Shown here: positions 8,193 through 17,417 of the stretch, one piece after another
Layout of the letters: every line of letters begins with the position of its first letter
Numbering within the stretch: the first letter of the stretch is position 1
Source of the DNA: an uncultured Peptococcaceae bacterium
GTDB taxonomy: Bacteria; Bacillota; Peptococcia; Peptococcales; Peptococcaceae
Length of the DNA stretch: 36,040 nucleotides
Assembly: GCA_902492275.1 (NCBI GenBank)
Contig: CABUKW010000013.1
Location: forward strand, 1-36,040
Direction: 5' to 3'
Program-made: the position numbers and the translations under genes
The notes under the pieces: generated by a model
Told to the model about the DNA's origin: nothing
The model's input: the letters and a program-made list of their open reading frames with translations, nothing else
The model's database searches: none

Positions 8193-9278
8193 ATGCAATA
8201 CGCTAGAATCATTTCAAAACGGCTTCTACAATTCATCGGCAGTTTACTATTATTTTTATTGCTGTGGCTCGGCTACTTACTGGCTTCTGAATACAAACCA
8301 GAGCCATTGGAACAAATCGAATTGGAAGGACGCACCGCTAAAACACTAACGCCTGGCCAATCCTTTTCGATTGTCAGTTGGAACATGGGCTACGGCGGCT
8401 TAGATGCTACTGTAGACTTTTTTATGGATGGCGGTCAAACTGTCAATCCGCCTAGCAAAGCTCACGTGCTGAATACTATAGACAATCTGGCAGCACAGTT
8501 ATACGCTTTGCAGGCAGACGTTTATTTTTTACAGGAGATCGACCGCAACTCTCGGCGCAGCTATCATATCGATCAAGCCCAGGTCATGCAACAAGCCTTA
8601 GAACAGTTGAAACCTGTACAAAGCGCCTTTGCCTATAATTTTCACGTAAAATTTATTCCTTATCCTGTGCCACCCATCGGGCAAACCTACTCGGGGCTGC
8701 TCACGTTAAATAGCTTTTCTGCTGCAGAAGCGGTTCGCATCGGCTTTCCCTCCTCTTTTCAGTGGCCAGTGAGCGCTTTTCAATTAAAACGATGTTTGCT
8801 GCTGGAACGGATTCCATTGGAACATTGTGAAAAAGAACTGGTACTAATCAATCTCCATCTGGAGGCTTACGATAACGGAGAAGGTAAAGCACAGCAAGCG
8901 GCCCAACTGGCTCAGGTGATGCAAGAGGAATACGCCAAAGGCAACTATGTCATTGCTGGCGGAGATTTTAATTCCATGTTGCCATCGGTGGATATCAACA
9001 AGTATCCCTTACAATTTACGGAATATTTTCAACCTGCCATGATAGAGGCATCTATACTGCCAGACGGCTGGCAGTATATCACCGATGACAGTGTGCCCAC
9101 GTCCCGTCTGCTTAACCATCCCTATGATGCCCAGCAACCAGACAATAATCAGTATTATGTCATCGACGGTTTTATTTTATCGCCCAACGTAACTTTAGAA
9201 CAGGTCGAAACACTGGATTACCAGTTTCAATACAGCGACCACAACCCGGTACAAATACAGGTAACCCTGCAATCATAA
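8193..9278 (+). CDS. Membrane-anchored endonuclease/exonuclease/phosphatase-family protein
   Basis: The 361-residue protein starts with a basic stretch and one hydrophobic segment (about residues 11-31, LLQFIGSLLLFLLLWLGYLL), so it is probably anchored with its domain outside the cytoplasmic membrane. The rest carries the DNase I-like/EEP (PF03372) signatures in order: VSWNMGYGG (about 65), FLQEID (about 117), NLHLEAYD (about 225), GGDFNSM (about 258) and SDHNP (about 348). Members cleave nucleic acids, phosphoinositides or sphingomyelin-like phosphodiesters; the substrate here cannot be told. A GGAGG site precedes the ATG. It is the sole gene transcribed rightwards from the LysR divergon and ends in a strong terminator. 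Together with the three NPP-type hydrolases it adds to a local excess of phosphoester hydrolases. Confidence 0.85.
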   Translation: MQYARIISKRLLQFIGSLLLFLLLWLGYLLASEYKPEPLEQIELEGRTAKTLTPGQSFSIVSWNMGYGGLDATVDFFMDGGQTVNPPSKAHVLNTIDNLAAQLYALQADVYFLQEIDRNSRRSYHIDQAQVMQQALEQLKPVQSAFAYNFHVKFIPYPVPPIGQTYSGLLTLNSFSAAEAVRIGFPSSFQWPVSAFQLKRCLLLERIPLEHCEKELVLINLHLEAYDNGEGKAQQAAQLAQVMQEEYAKGNYVIAGGDFNSMLPSVDINKYPLQFTEYFQPAMIEASILPDGWQYITDDSVPTSRLLNHPYDAQQPDNNQYYVIDGFILSPNVTLEQVETLDYQFQYSDHNPVQIQVTLQS

Positions 9279-9380
9279 AAATTGATAGCCTTACAGGCAT
9301 CGTCCAGTGGATTAACTCTATCCCACAGCCTATTATGAGGGGTATCTATTTCTAGTCACACAAAATATTTTTTCAAACAA

Positions 9381-9433
9381 AAGAGGAGCTTGGATACAAT
9401 CACAATCTGCTTGTATCGCAAGCTCCTCTTTTT
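9381..9433. terminator. Bidirectional intrinsic terminator between the EEP-fold gene and metK
   Basis: AAGAGGAGCTTG (9381-9392) pairs with CAAGCTCCTCTT (9419-9430), with an inner GATACAA/TTGTATC pairing. A T-run follows and an A-rich run precedes the hairpin. It lies between convergent genes. Confidence 0.9.
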
Positions 9434-9460
9434 ATGCAAATATTGTGCCGCTGCACGTTC

Positions 9461-10648
9461 TTAGCTCTGTTCAGCCACCGATTTCTGCAAAGCCTCCACT
9501 TTATTCAACTGTTCCCAAGGCAAATCCAAGTCGGTACGGCCAAAATGACCATAAGCGGCTGTTTGCTTATAAATGGGCCGACGTAAATTCAATTCACGAA
9601 TGATACCAGCAGGACGCAAGTCAAAATTATCCTGTACCGCTTTTACAATTTTTTCTTCCGCTACTTTGTTGGTACCAAAAGTATCTACTAAAATAGATAC
9701 CGGATGGGCAACCCCAATGGCATATGCCAACTGCACTTCACAGCGGTCAGCCAAACCGGCAGCTACAATATTTTTAGCCACATGACGGGCTGCATAAGCA
9801 CCTGAACGGTCCACCTTGGTGCAGTCTTTGCGGGAGAAAGCACCGCCGCCATGACGAGCCATACCACCATAGGTATCCACAATAATTTTCCGGCCAGTCA
9901 AACCGGTATCTCCTTGCGGACCGCCAATGACAAAACGGCCAGTAGGATTGATAAAATACTTGGTATTTTCATCAAGGAATTGGGCTGGAATTACAGGCTT
10001 AATCACCTTTTCAATCACATCCTGCCGAATCTGTTCCAATGTGGCTTCTCCCTTATGCTGGGTAGAAATCACAACAGCATCTACACGCAACGGCTTGTCA
10101 TCTTCATATTCTACGGTTACCTGAGATTTTCCATCAGGCAGCAGATAAGCAATTTCTCCCGATTTCCGCAAATCGGTTAAACGGCGGGTTAAGCCATGAG
10201 CCAAATAAATCGGCAACGGCATAAAACTATCGGTTTCATTGGTGGCATAGCCAAACATCATGCCCTGGTCCCCGGCACCGATAGCATCTGCTTCGTCAAT
10301 CTCGCCTTCCCTTGCTTCTAAAGCTTTATCCACACCCATGGCAATATCCGGCGATTGCTCGTCAATCGAAGTCAGCACAGCACTGGTATTACAGTCAAAG
10401 CCATAGCTGGCGTTGGTATAGCCAATTTCCTTGATGGTTTCCCGCACAATCTTCGGCATGTCCACATAACAGCTCGTGCTGATTTCACCAGCAATCAAGG
10501 CCATCCCTGTTGTTAAAAAGGTTTCACAAGCGACGCGGGCCATTGGATCCTTTTCCATAATAGCGTCTAAAATCGCGTCAGAAATCTGGTCCGCCATTTT
10601 ATCTGGATGCCCTTCTGTTACAGATTCAGAAGTGAATAATTTTCGCAT
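9461..10648 (-). CDS. metK: S-adenosylmethionine synthetase
   Basis: The 395-residue product makes S-adenosylmethionine from methionine and ATP in the cytoplasm. Diagnostic blocks are TSESVTEGHPDK at the N-terminus, the ATP-binding GAGDQGMMFGYA (about 120), GGPQGDTGLTGRK (about 240) and the phosphate-loop-like GGGAFSRKD (about 265). Length and order match the family. AAGGAG precedes the ATG at 10648. It follows coaBC by 52 bp with no visible terminator, so it is probably the last gene of the yicC-remA-gmk-rpoZ-coaBC-metK run. I see no SAM riboswitch upstream. Confidence 0.97.
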   Translation of the reverse strand: MRKLFTSESVTEGHPDKMADQISDAILDAIMEKDPMARVACETFLTTGMALIAGEISTSCYVDMPKIVRETIKEIGYTNASYGFDCNTSAVLTSIDEQSPDIAMGVDKALEAREGEIDEADAIGAGDQGMMFGYATNETDSFMPLPIYLAHGLTRRLTDLRKSGEIAYLLPDGKSQVTVEYEDDKPLRVDAVVISTQHKGEATLEQIRQDVIEKVIKPVIPAQFLDENTKYFINPTGRFVIGGPQGDTGLTGRKIIVDTYGGMARHGGGAFSRKDCTKVDRSGAYAARHVAKNIVAAGLADRCEVQLAYAIGVAHPVSILVDTFGTNKVAEEKIVKAVQDNFDLRPAGIIRELNLRRPIYKQTAAYGHFGRTDLDLPWEQLNKVEALQKSVAEQS

Positions 10649-10700
10649 GCTTCCACAACTCCTTGCATCAATGATGTTAAAATTCTGATTTTATTTTTAT

Positions 10701-11909
10701 CTAATTCGTTTCTCTTGCCTGTTGCTCCTGATACAGCCGCAACACTTGATCTAACAGGTAATCGGCGGCCGCTTCTTTGGAAAGCACCGGCAATGCCTGT
10801 ACGCTGCCATCGGCGCCATACAACGTAATTTGATTGGTGTCCCGGGCAAATCCACTATGCTCCTGGGTTAAATCGTTGGCTGCAATCAAATCCAAATGCT
10901 TGCGCTGCAATTTCCCCAGTGCATTTTGTTGGACATCGTTGCTTTCTGCCGCAAAGCCTACTAAAATTTGTTGCTCTTTATGCTCGCCCAGCCATGCCAA
11001 AATATCAGGATTGCGCTCCAATTCTAAGCACCAATCGCCATCGGACTTTTTAATTTTCTGGGCAGCTACCCTTTTAGGCCGGTAATCGGCCACTGCCGCT
11101 GCTTTAATGACTGCATCAGCCTGCCCATAATACTGCCGCACCGCGGCAAACATATCTTGCGCCGATTTTACTGGCACAACGATCACATTAGACGGCACCG
11201 GCTGATTGGACGGTCCGCTGATTAACACTACCTGTGCGCCGCGGTTGGCTGCCCGCCGTGCAATGGCATATCCCATCTTCCCGCTGCTATGATTAGTCAA
11301 ATACCGCACCGGGTCAATGGCCTCCTGGGTAGGACCAGCAGTTACCACGATATGCATTCCCTGCAAATCCTGCTCCCGTAAGCGGTCCAGGACCGCAGCA
11401 ATAACCTGGGGACTGGCCATTTTTCCTTTACCGGACGCACCACAGGCCAAATGCCCCTCCACCGGCTCCACAAAGCGATAGCCTGCATCCCTTAATATCT
11501 GAATATTGCGCTGTACCAGAGCATTGGCATACATCTGGTCATTCATAGCTGGCGCGAAAAAAACCGGTGCAGTCGTGGCCATCACACAGGTGGACAGCAA
11601 ATCATCAGCCAAACCGTGGGCCACCTTACCAATAAAATCGGCAGTGGCCGGTACAATGAGCATACAATCAGCCCAGCGCGCCAAACCGATATGCTCCACC
11701 TGCCATTCAGGATTTTCCGTCAAAGAAAACCCATCGGTATAAACAGGATTGCCGGATAACGTCTGCAAGGTCAACGGCGTAATAAACTGCTGCGCTGCCT
11801 GCGTCATCACACAGCGCACCGCATGCCCCTGCTTTCCCAGCAAACTCACCAGTTCAGCCGCTTTATAAGCCGCAATTCCGCCAGTCACACCCACTAAAAT
11901 ATTTGCCAT
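10701..11909 (-). CDS. coaBC: Bifunctional phosphopantothenoylcysteine decarboxylase / phosphopantothenate-cysteine ligase
   Basis: This 402-residue fusion carries out two steps of coenzyme A synthesis: CTP-dependent ligation of cysteine to 4'-phosphopantothenate, then decarboxylation. The N-terminal flavoprotein domain (about 1-180) shows VTGGIAAYKAAEL, the PAMNDQMY motif and the ACGASGKGKM active-site lid. The C-terminal ligase domain (about 185-400) shows VVTAGPTQEAIDPVRYLTN, NHSSGKMGYA and IKAAAVADYRP. TTAGGAG precedes the ATG. It lies 26 bp after rpoZ on the same strand, as in many Bacillota. Confidence 0.96.
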   Translation of the reverse strand: MANILVGVTGGIAAYKAAELVSLLGKQGHAVRCVMTQAAQQFITPLTLQTLSGNPVYTDGFSLTENPEWQVEHIGLARWADCMLIVPATADFIGKVAHGLADDLLSTCVMATTAPVFFAPAMNDQMYANALVQRNIQILRDAGYRFVEPVEGHLACGASGKGKMASPQVIAAVLDRLREQDLQGMHIVVTAGPTQEAIDPVRYLTNHSSGKMGYAIARRAANRGAQVVLISGPSNQPVPSNVIVVPVKSAQDMFAAVRQYYGQADAVIKAAAVADYRPKRVAAQKIKKSDGDWCLELERNPDILAWLGEHKEQQILVGFAAESNDVQQNALGKLQRKHLDLIAANDLTQEHSGFARDTNQITLYGADGSVQALPVLSKEAAADYLLDQVLRLYQEQQARETN

Positions 11910-11935
11910 GGTCTTTGCTCCTAACAGAAAATCGC

Positions 11936-12142
11936 TTATTTAATGCCTTCTGTGGTTTGTACATAGGTGATTTTATCTTCACCAATCTCCTGCAACGCCA
12001 TCGTAACCGGTTTTTTGGCATCGCCGCTGTTCATCGGTTCTGCACCATCTACAATCTCTCTGGCCCGTTTAGCGGCAGCGCATACCAAAGAATATTTACT
12101 GTCTGCTTTTGTTAATAATTCATCAATTGTCGGTTCTACCAT
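11936..12142 (-). CDS. rpoZ: RNA polymerase omega subunit
   Basis: The 68-residue product has the omega-family pattern MVEPTIDELL at the N-terminus, then SKYSLVCAAAKRAREI (the conserved Y-LV---AKRAR core), then KPVTMALQEI and a short acidic-to-basic tail. It stabilises the beta' subunit. The ATG at 12142 was chosen because GGAGGG lies 7 bp upstream; an ATG seven codons earlier would place that site inside the gene. Its place between gmk and coaBC is the standard Bacillota order. Confidence 0.93.
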   Translation of the reverse strand: MVEPTIDELLTKADSKYSLVCAAAKRAREIVDGAEPMNSGDAKKPVTMALQEIGEDKITYVQTTEGIK

Positions 12143-12219
12143 AAGAAAACCCTCCATTTTCAAATTGATTTATCTTCTAGTCTTACCTTATTCCCTTAAA
12201 GTACAAACATCTTACCTAA

Positions 12220-12816
12220 TCATTCAAATCTACGCCAGCTGCGGCATTTCTCCGCCTTCATAATCGCTTCCATTTTGTCAGCAGCCAACTCTACATCATC
12301 ATTGACAATGATGTAATCATACTGATCTCGATAGGCCAGCTCGCTTTCGGCACAACTTAACCGTTTTTCAACCTCTTCCGCCGATTCGGTGCCTCTGCCT
12401 GTTAAACGACGGCGCAGTTCTTCTAAAGACGGCGGCGCAATAAAGACCAGCACAGCATCTTCTGTGGCCTTGCGCACCTGCAACGCCCCCTGCGGGTCTA
12501 TCTCCAAAATGCAATCCTTACCCGACGCCAGCACCTTTTCTACAAAAGCGCGAGGCGTGCCATAATAATTGTCATAAACCTGCGCCCATTCCAAAAATCC
12601 ATTTTGTTCCCGCAATGCCTCAAATTCCTTTTTGCTGTAAAAGAAATATTCCCGTCCGTGTTCTTCCCCATTACGAGGTTTCCGTGTGGTAGCGGAAATA
12701 GAATACTCCACACGCTCCCCTAAATGTTGCCGCACCAGACCACAGACTGTACCTTTGCCAGTGCCGGACGGACCAGACAGCACAATCAGAACGCCTCGCT
12801 TTGTTTGCTGTTCCAT
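12220..12816 (-). CDS. gmk: Guanylate kinase
   Basis: The 198-residue enzyme phosphorylates GMP to GDP with ATP. The P-loop GPSGTGKGT (about residues 15-23) is followed by the GMP-binding SATTRKPRNGE and by YYGTPRAFVE; the EIDPQGA block replaces the more common EIDVQGA. The start at 12816 was chosen for GAGGGA 6 bp upstream. The longer frame to 12870 would overlap the end of remA. It lies between remA and rpoZ, as in other Bacillota. Confidence 0.95.
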   Translation of the reverse strand: MEQQTKRGVLIVLSGPSGTGKGTVCGLVRQHLGERVEYSISATTRKPRNGEEHGREYFFYSKKEFEALREQNGFLEWAQVYDNYYGTPRAFVEKVLASGKDCILEIDPQGALQVRKATEDAVLVFIAPPSLEELRRRLTGRGTESAEEVEKRLSCAESELAYRDQYDYIIVNDDVELAADKMEAIMKAEKCRSWRRFE

Positions 12817-12847
12817 AAGCTTTCCCTCACAATCCTTGTTCTTTCCA

Positions 12848-13087
12848 TCAATCGGCGGATAAACGGCCAATCAGTGTTTCGGGCTGAATAGCCGACAAAA
12901 TAATATAGTCGCTATCCGTAAAAACAACTGCTCTGGTCTTACGGCCATGGGTGGCATCGATTACAGTACCTGCTTCCTTGGCTTCCTGCACCACTCGCTT
13001 AACAGGCGCGCTCTCCGGTGAAATCACCGCAATCACCCGTTGCACCGCCACCATATTATCAAAGCCGATATTCATAAATTGGTCCAT
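12848..13087 (-). CDS. remA: RemA-like regulatory protein (DUF370)
   Basis: The 79-residue protein matches the RemA/DUF370 family by size, by the blocks NIGFDNMVAVQRVIAVISPES and ATHGRKTRAVVFTDSDYIILSAI, and by position between yicC and gmk. In Bacillus subtilis RemA is a DNA-binding activator of biofilm matrix and osmoprotection genes; the role here is by family only. AAAGGAGG lies 7 bp before the ATG at 13087. The site falls inside the 3' end of yicC (stop at 13107), so translation of the two is closely linked. Confidence 0.93.
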   Translation of the reverse strand: MDQFMNIGFDNMVAVQRVIAVISPESAPVKRVVQEAKEAGTVIDATHGRKTRAVVFTDSDYIILSAIQPETLIGRLSAD

Positions 13088-13106
13088 GGCACATCCTCCT
13101 TTGAGG

Positions 13107-13982
13107 TTATTCAATATTCTGCACCTGTTCCCGCACTTTTTCTAACTCACTTTTCATTTCCACAACCAGACGGCCCGTTTCCAAGTCGTTGGCCTTAGAT
13201 CCAATGGTATTGGTTTCCCGATTCATTTCCTGAATTAAAAAATCCAGCTTGCGGCCAATGCTGCCTTTTTGTTCAATAATCTGATAAAACTGCTCAAAGT
13301 GACTTTGCAGCCGCACCAATTCTTCATCGATACAGCTCTTTTCCGCAAAATAAGCCACTTCCTGCGCTAACCGCTCTGCATCCACTGCCGCATTCTCCAA
13401 CAGCTCTGCAATACGCCCTTCCAATTTTTCTTTGTAATCCACCAAAATAAATGGGCTGCGTTCCGCTACCTGAGCTGCCAGTTGTTGCAAACCGGCCACC
13501 TTTTCCCGCAGATTATCGCCAATATGGGCGCCTTCCTGCTCCCGCATAGCCACATGCTGCTCCATAGCCTGCCGCAGTACCTGTTCCATCAGTGGCCATA
13601 ATGCCTTTACATCCGGTTCATCGTCCTCTTTTATAATAACCTCTGGCAACGTCAGCAGACGATAAGGGTCTGCTGCATAGCTAGCACCCAGCCTGTCGGC
13701 CAACTGGGCCATCGTTTCATGATAAGCCAGCGCCCGTTTTGTATCAATCTGTACCGGTTTTTCTGCATCAGCCAGTTCCTGGGTGCGCACAAATACATCT
13801 ACTTTACCCCGTTCGATATACTCGCCGATGACTTTTTTCATTTTATCCTCCAAGGCCAGAAACAATCTGGGCTGTTTGATGGTAACTTCACTGTAACGGT
13901 GATTGACCGCCTTCACTTCCACCACAATTTTCAGCGCGCCGTTGTCGCCCTCGCCCCGGCCATATCCTGTCATGCTTCTCAT
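13107..13982 (-). CDS. yicC: YicC family protein (endoribonuclease-like)
   Basis: The 291-residue product starts with the hallmark MRSMTGYGRGE and ends with the conserved LIQEMNRETNTIGSK block (about residues 245-260), then VVEMKSELEKVREQVQNIE. Proteins of the family have been linked to RNA cleavage or decay and stationary-phase survival. GGAGG lies 11 bp before the ATG. It is the first gene of the yicC-remA-gmk-rpoZ-coaBC-metK run. Only 53 bp separate it from the upstream ygiQ-type gene, with no terminator hairpin between. Confidence 0.94.
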   Translation of the reverse strand: MRSMTGYGRGEGDNGALKIVVEVKAVNHRYSEVTIKQPRLFLALEDKMKKVIGEYIERGKVDVFVRTQELADAEKPVQIDTKRALAYHETMAQLADRLGASYAADPYRLLTLPEVIIKEDDEPDVKALWPLMEQVLRQAMEQHVAMREQEGAHIGDNLREKVAGLQQLAAQVAERSPFILVDYKEKLEGRIAELLENAAVDAERLAQEVAYFAEKSCIDEELVRLQSHFEQFYQIIEQKGSIGRKLDFLIQEMNRETNTIGSKANDLETGRLVVEMKSELEKVREQVQNIE

Positions 13983-14035
13983 ACTGTTTTCGGCCTCCAG
14001 AAAAATTCTATCTTAATATTGTAACCCATTCCCCA

Positions 14036-16015
14036 TCAAAAAGAAAGCCTATCTTTTCTTTTCAGACCGCCTTTTTTGCTTTTCTCTTGCCTGTTTGTCG
14101 CGGGCCTTTTGCCTTTGTCCCGTTGCTTGATCGCTCCCGAGTCGGCTTGTTTAGCTCGCCCTGTTTTTTTCGCTCCTTGCTTCTGGTTTCCCTTTTCGCT
14201 CTTTGTTTTTTCCTTAGGCTTTTGCGGTCGGATTAAACACTTGGAGCCAAAACCGATTAAATCCTGCCGTCCCGCTTTCATCAGCGCTTCATACACCAAA
14301 TCATAATTTTTCGGGTTACGATATTGCATCAACGCTCGCTGCATAGCCTTTTCATGGGGATCCCGCGGCACATACACCGGCTCCATGGTGCGCGGGTCAT
14401 ATCCGCTATAATACATGGCGGTGGCCATGCTGCCCGGCGTAGGAATAAAGTCCTGCACCTGTTCCGGATTATAGCCAATATCGCGAATATATTCGGCCAA
14501 AATTACCGCATCCTGCAAGGTGCAGCCCGGATGACTGGACATAAAATAAGGCACCAGATACTGCTCTTTTCCCACGCGACGATTATAAGCATAATAGCGC
14601 TCCACAAAGCTGTCAAACACTTTACGCTGCGGCTTGCCCATATAATGCAGCGCATTGGGAGCCACATGCTCCGGCGCTACTTTCAGCAAACCGCTGATAT
14701 GGAACTGACACATCTCATCAAAAAACGTAGGATCGGGATCGGCCATAATGTAGTCAAACCGCACGCCAGAACGTATAAACACCTTTTTTACCTTATCCAA
14801 TTTGCGCACAGTGCGCAGAATATCCAGATATTCCTTGTGATCTACCACTAGATTGGGACATAAATCGGGAAACAAGCACTGCCGCTCCTTACAGGTACCC
14901 ACCTTTAACTGCTTCTTACAGGACATATTGCGGAAATTGCCGGTAGGGCCGCCCACATCATGGATATATCCTTTAAAATTAGGCTGCTGGGTCATCAGCT
15001 TGGCTTCAGCCACAATAGATTCCTTACTGCGATTCTGAATAATCCGCCCTTGATGAAAATTGATGGCGCAAAAGGTACAGCCGCCAAAGCAACCGCGATG
15101 GTCGGTAATACTAAATTCCACTTCCTGTAAAGCGGGAATACCGCCAGCCTTTTCATAACGGGGATGCCAAGTGCGCTGAAAGGGCAGCTGATACAACTCA
15201 TCCATCTCCGACTGACTTAGTGGCTTCGCCGGCGGCAGCTGAATCAGATAACGGCTGCCATGGGGCTGTACCAATGTCTTGCCAATAAAGGGATTTTGCT
15301 CCCGATTTTGAATGGCAAAGGCCTCTGCAAATTTCTTTTTATCTCGTTTGATTTCCTCATAGCTGGGCAGTACCAGATAGTCACCTTTTTGTGGCAGCTT
15401 ATCGCTCCAATAGCAGGTGCCCTGTACATCCTGCATTTTATGCAACGGCCAGCCTTTGGCAAAGCCGCGGCACAAATGCTTTAGCTGATGCTCGCTCATG
15501 CCATACATAAGTAAATCGGCGCCGGACGATTCCAAAATGGAGGGACGAACGCCATCCTCCCAATAATCATAATGGGCAAAACGGCGCAAGCTAGCCTCCA
15601 CGCCGCCGATCATAACAGGCACATCGGGATAAGCCTGCCGCACCAGATGACAATAGACATCAACCGCCCGATCCGGCCGCAGTCCCCTCTGCCCGCCCGG
15701 CGAATAAGCATCGTTGCTGCGGGGCTTTTTAGCGGCAGTATAATGATTGACCATCGAGTCAATATTGCCGCTGCCCACTAAAAACGCATAGCGGGGCCGG
15801 CCAAAAATCATTACACTTTCACAGCGAGTCACGTCAGGCTGCGCTATGATACCCACCCGAAAGCCCTCATGCTCCAAAAACCGTCCTACCAGCGCTGTAC
15901 CAAAGCTGGGATGATCCACATAGGCGTCGCCGGATACCAAGATAAAATCCAGTTCCTCCCAACCTCTGTTATGGGTCTCCTTTTTATTGACTGGCAAAAA
16001 TAATTGTTCATCCAT
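14036..16015 (-). CDS. YgiQ/UPF0313-type radical SAM protein
   Basis: The 659-residue protein is a radical SAM enzyme of unknown reaction. The cluster-binding C-x3-C-x2-C is CFGGCTFC at residues 309-316. The N-terminal region (FILVSGDAYVDHPSFG..., GGVEASLRRFAHYDYW) and the central block (VAPEHVAPNALHYMGKP) are typical of the UPF0313/YgiQ family. The C-terminal 60 or so residues are a low-complexity Lys/Arg/Gln tail, perhaps RNA-binding. The ATG at 16015 was preferred to an upstream in-frame start (16087) because the family begins at this point. It overlaps the glcD stop as ATGGATGA, implying translational coupling to glcD. Confidence 0.9.
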   Translation of the reverse strand: MDEQLFLPVNKKETHNRGWEELDFILVSGDAYVDHPSFGTALVGRFLEHEGFRVGIIAQPDVTRCESVMIFGRPRYAFLVGSGNIDSMVNHYTAAKKPRSNDAYSPGGQRGLRPDRAVDVYCHLVRQAYPDVPVMIGGVEASLRRFAHYDYWEDGVRPSILESSGADLLMYGMSEHQLKHLCRGFAKGWPLHKMQDVQGTCYWSDKLPQKGDYLVLPSYEEIKRDKKKFAEAFAIQNREQNPFIGKTLVQPHGSRYLIQLPPAKPLSQSEMDELYQLPFQRTWHPRYEKAGGIPALQEVEFSITDHRGCFGGCTFCAINFHQGRIIQNRSKESIVAEAKLMTQQPNFKGYIHDVGGPTGNFRNMSCKKQLKVGTCKERQCLFPDLCPNLVVDHKEYLDILRTVRKLDKVKKVFIRSGVRFDYIMADPDPTFFDEMCQFHISGLLKVAPEHVAPNALHYMGKPQRKVFDSFVERYYAYNRRVGKEQYLVPYFMSSHPGCTLQDAVILAEYIRDIGYNPEQVQDFIPTPGSMATAMYYSGYDPRTMEPVYVPRDPHEKAMQRALMQYRNPKNYDLVYEALMKAGRQDLIGFGSKCLIRPQKPKEKTKSEKGNQKQGAKKTGRAKQADSGAIKQRDKGKRPATNRQEKSKKGGLKRKDRLSF

Positions 16016-17417
16016 GGGCTGCTTGCTCCAATTCTGCTTCGACAAAAATCTTACCGGGATTAAAGAAGCCAAGCGGGTCCAGCCCATCCTTCACAGCCTT
16101 CTGCGCCAGATATCCCTCTTTGCCTAGTTCCTGCAATACATAGGGTGCCTTCATAAACCCAATACCATGCTCGCCGGATAAGGTGCCGCCCAATTCCAAT
16201 GCTCTGGTGAACAACTCATCAATGGCCTGATTGACCCGTTCCATCTCGGCAGTATTGTGTTTATCGGTCATAATATTGGGGTGCAGATTGCCGTCGCCGG
16301 CGTGTCCAAACACCACCATATTCAAATCGTACTTACGGGCAATCTCCTTCACCGCCTGAATCATTTTGGGAATATTGCCTGGCGGCACTGCGATGTCCTC
16401 TCCAATTTTTGTCGGATTGATTTTGCCGCAAGCGCCGGAAATTGACTTGCGGGCTTTCCACAAGGCGGCCCGTTCCGTTTCATTATGGGCCACTTGAATT
16501 TCCACTGCGCCGTTCTCTCGACAAAGTCCAATGACCTGCTCCAACTGCTGCTCCACTTCCCAGCCTTCACCGTCCACTTCCAACAGCACAAAGGCCTCCT
16601 TGCTGGTATCCAAACCGATTTGCAAAAAGTTTTCCACAGCTTGAATCGTCATTTGGTCCATAATCTCAATGGTAGTGGGCACAATGCCAGCACTGATGAT
16701 GGCGCTCACAGTCTGCGCCGCAGCGTCCAAGTTATCATATTGGGCCAGCGCTGTCTTTATAGCCTCCGGCTTCGGCAAGAGCCGCACCGTAATGCTGGTG
16801 ATAATGGCCAAGGTACCCTCTGAGCCGGTAAACAGCATGGGCAAATCCAACCAGCCTGTCAAACCATCTACCTTATTTCCCACAGTAAGCAATTGACCGT
16901 CAGGCAGAACCAGCTCCAGCTCCAGCACATAATCTCGAGTCACACCATATTTAACGCCGCGGCCACCGCCAGCACATTCGGCTACATTGCCGCCTAAGGT
17001 AGACATGCCGCTACTGGAAGGATCCGGTGGATAAAACAACCCCTGTTTAGCCGCCACCGCAATCAGCTCATTGGTCACCACGCCCGGCTCTACCACCGCA
17101 TAGCGTTCTTCCCGATTAATTTCTTTGATGCGCTGGAATGCCGTCATCTCCAACAAAATCCCGCCTTCTAAGGCCACCGGACCACCGGATAAACAGGTGC
17201 CTGCACCACGTACTGTCAACGGAATTTTATGCGCTGCCGCAATTTTTACCACATCCGCTACTTCTGCTGTGGTATGGGGCTTTACCAACACCTCCGGCTT
17301 ATGGTTTTGAAAGGTGCTGTCAAAGGAATAAACCATCAATTTTTCTAGCTCGGTATGGACATTGGCTTCCCCCACCGCTGCTTGTAATTGTTTCAATACC
17401 GCTGTTGAAACGGTCAT
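16008..17417 (-). CDS. glcD: FAD-linked 2-hydroxyacid oxidase, GlcD type
   Basis: The 469-residue protein is the catalytic FAD subunit of a glycolate oxidase/D-lactate dehydrogenase-type complex. It shows the FAD-binding PCMH domain (about residues 35-215) with VRGAGTCLSGG, DPSSSGMSTLGGNVAECAGG and GSEGTLAIIT, then the FAD-oxidase C-terminal domain with GHAGDGNLHPN and GGTLSGEHGIG. AAGGAGG precedes the ATG. Its ATG overlaps the glcF stop (ATGA), and its own stop overlaps the ygiQ-type start. The order glcE-glcF-glcD is unlike the E. coli glcDEF order. The actual acid oxidised (glycolate, D-lactate or another) is not decided by sequence. Confidence 0.9.
   Translation of the reverse strand: MTVSTAVLKQLQAAVGEANVHTELEKLMVYSFDSTFQNHKPEVLVKPHTTAEVADVVKIAAAHKIPLTVRGAGTCLSGGPVALEGGILLEMTAFQRIKEINREERYAVVEPGVVTNELIAVAAKQGLFYPPDPSSSGMSTLGGNVAECAGGGRGVKYGVTRDYVLELELVLPDGQLLTVGNKVDGLTGWLDLPMLFTGSEGTLAIITSITVRLLPKPEAIKTALAQYDNLDAAAQTVSAIISAGIVPTTIEIMDQMTIQAVENFLQIGLDTSKEAFVLLEVDGEGWEVEQQLEQVIGLCRENGAVEIQVAHNETERAALWKARKSISGACGKINPTKIGEDIAVPPGNIPKMIQAVKEIARKYDLNMVVFGHAGDGNLHPNIMTDKHNTAEMERVNQAIDELFTRALELGGTLSGEHGIGFMKAPYVLQELGKEGYLAQKAVKDGLDPLGFFNPGKIFVEAELEQAAHG

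Noticed and set aside
9279..10700. SAM riboswitch upstream of metK
   Set aside because: The gap between coaBC and metK is only 52 bp and shows no riboswitch-like structure.
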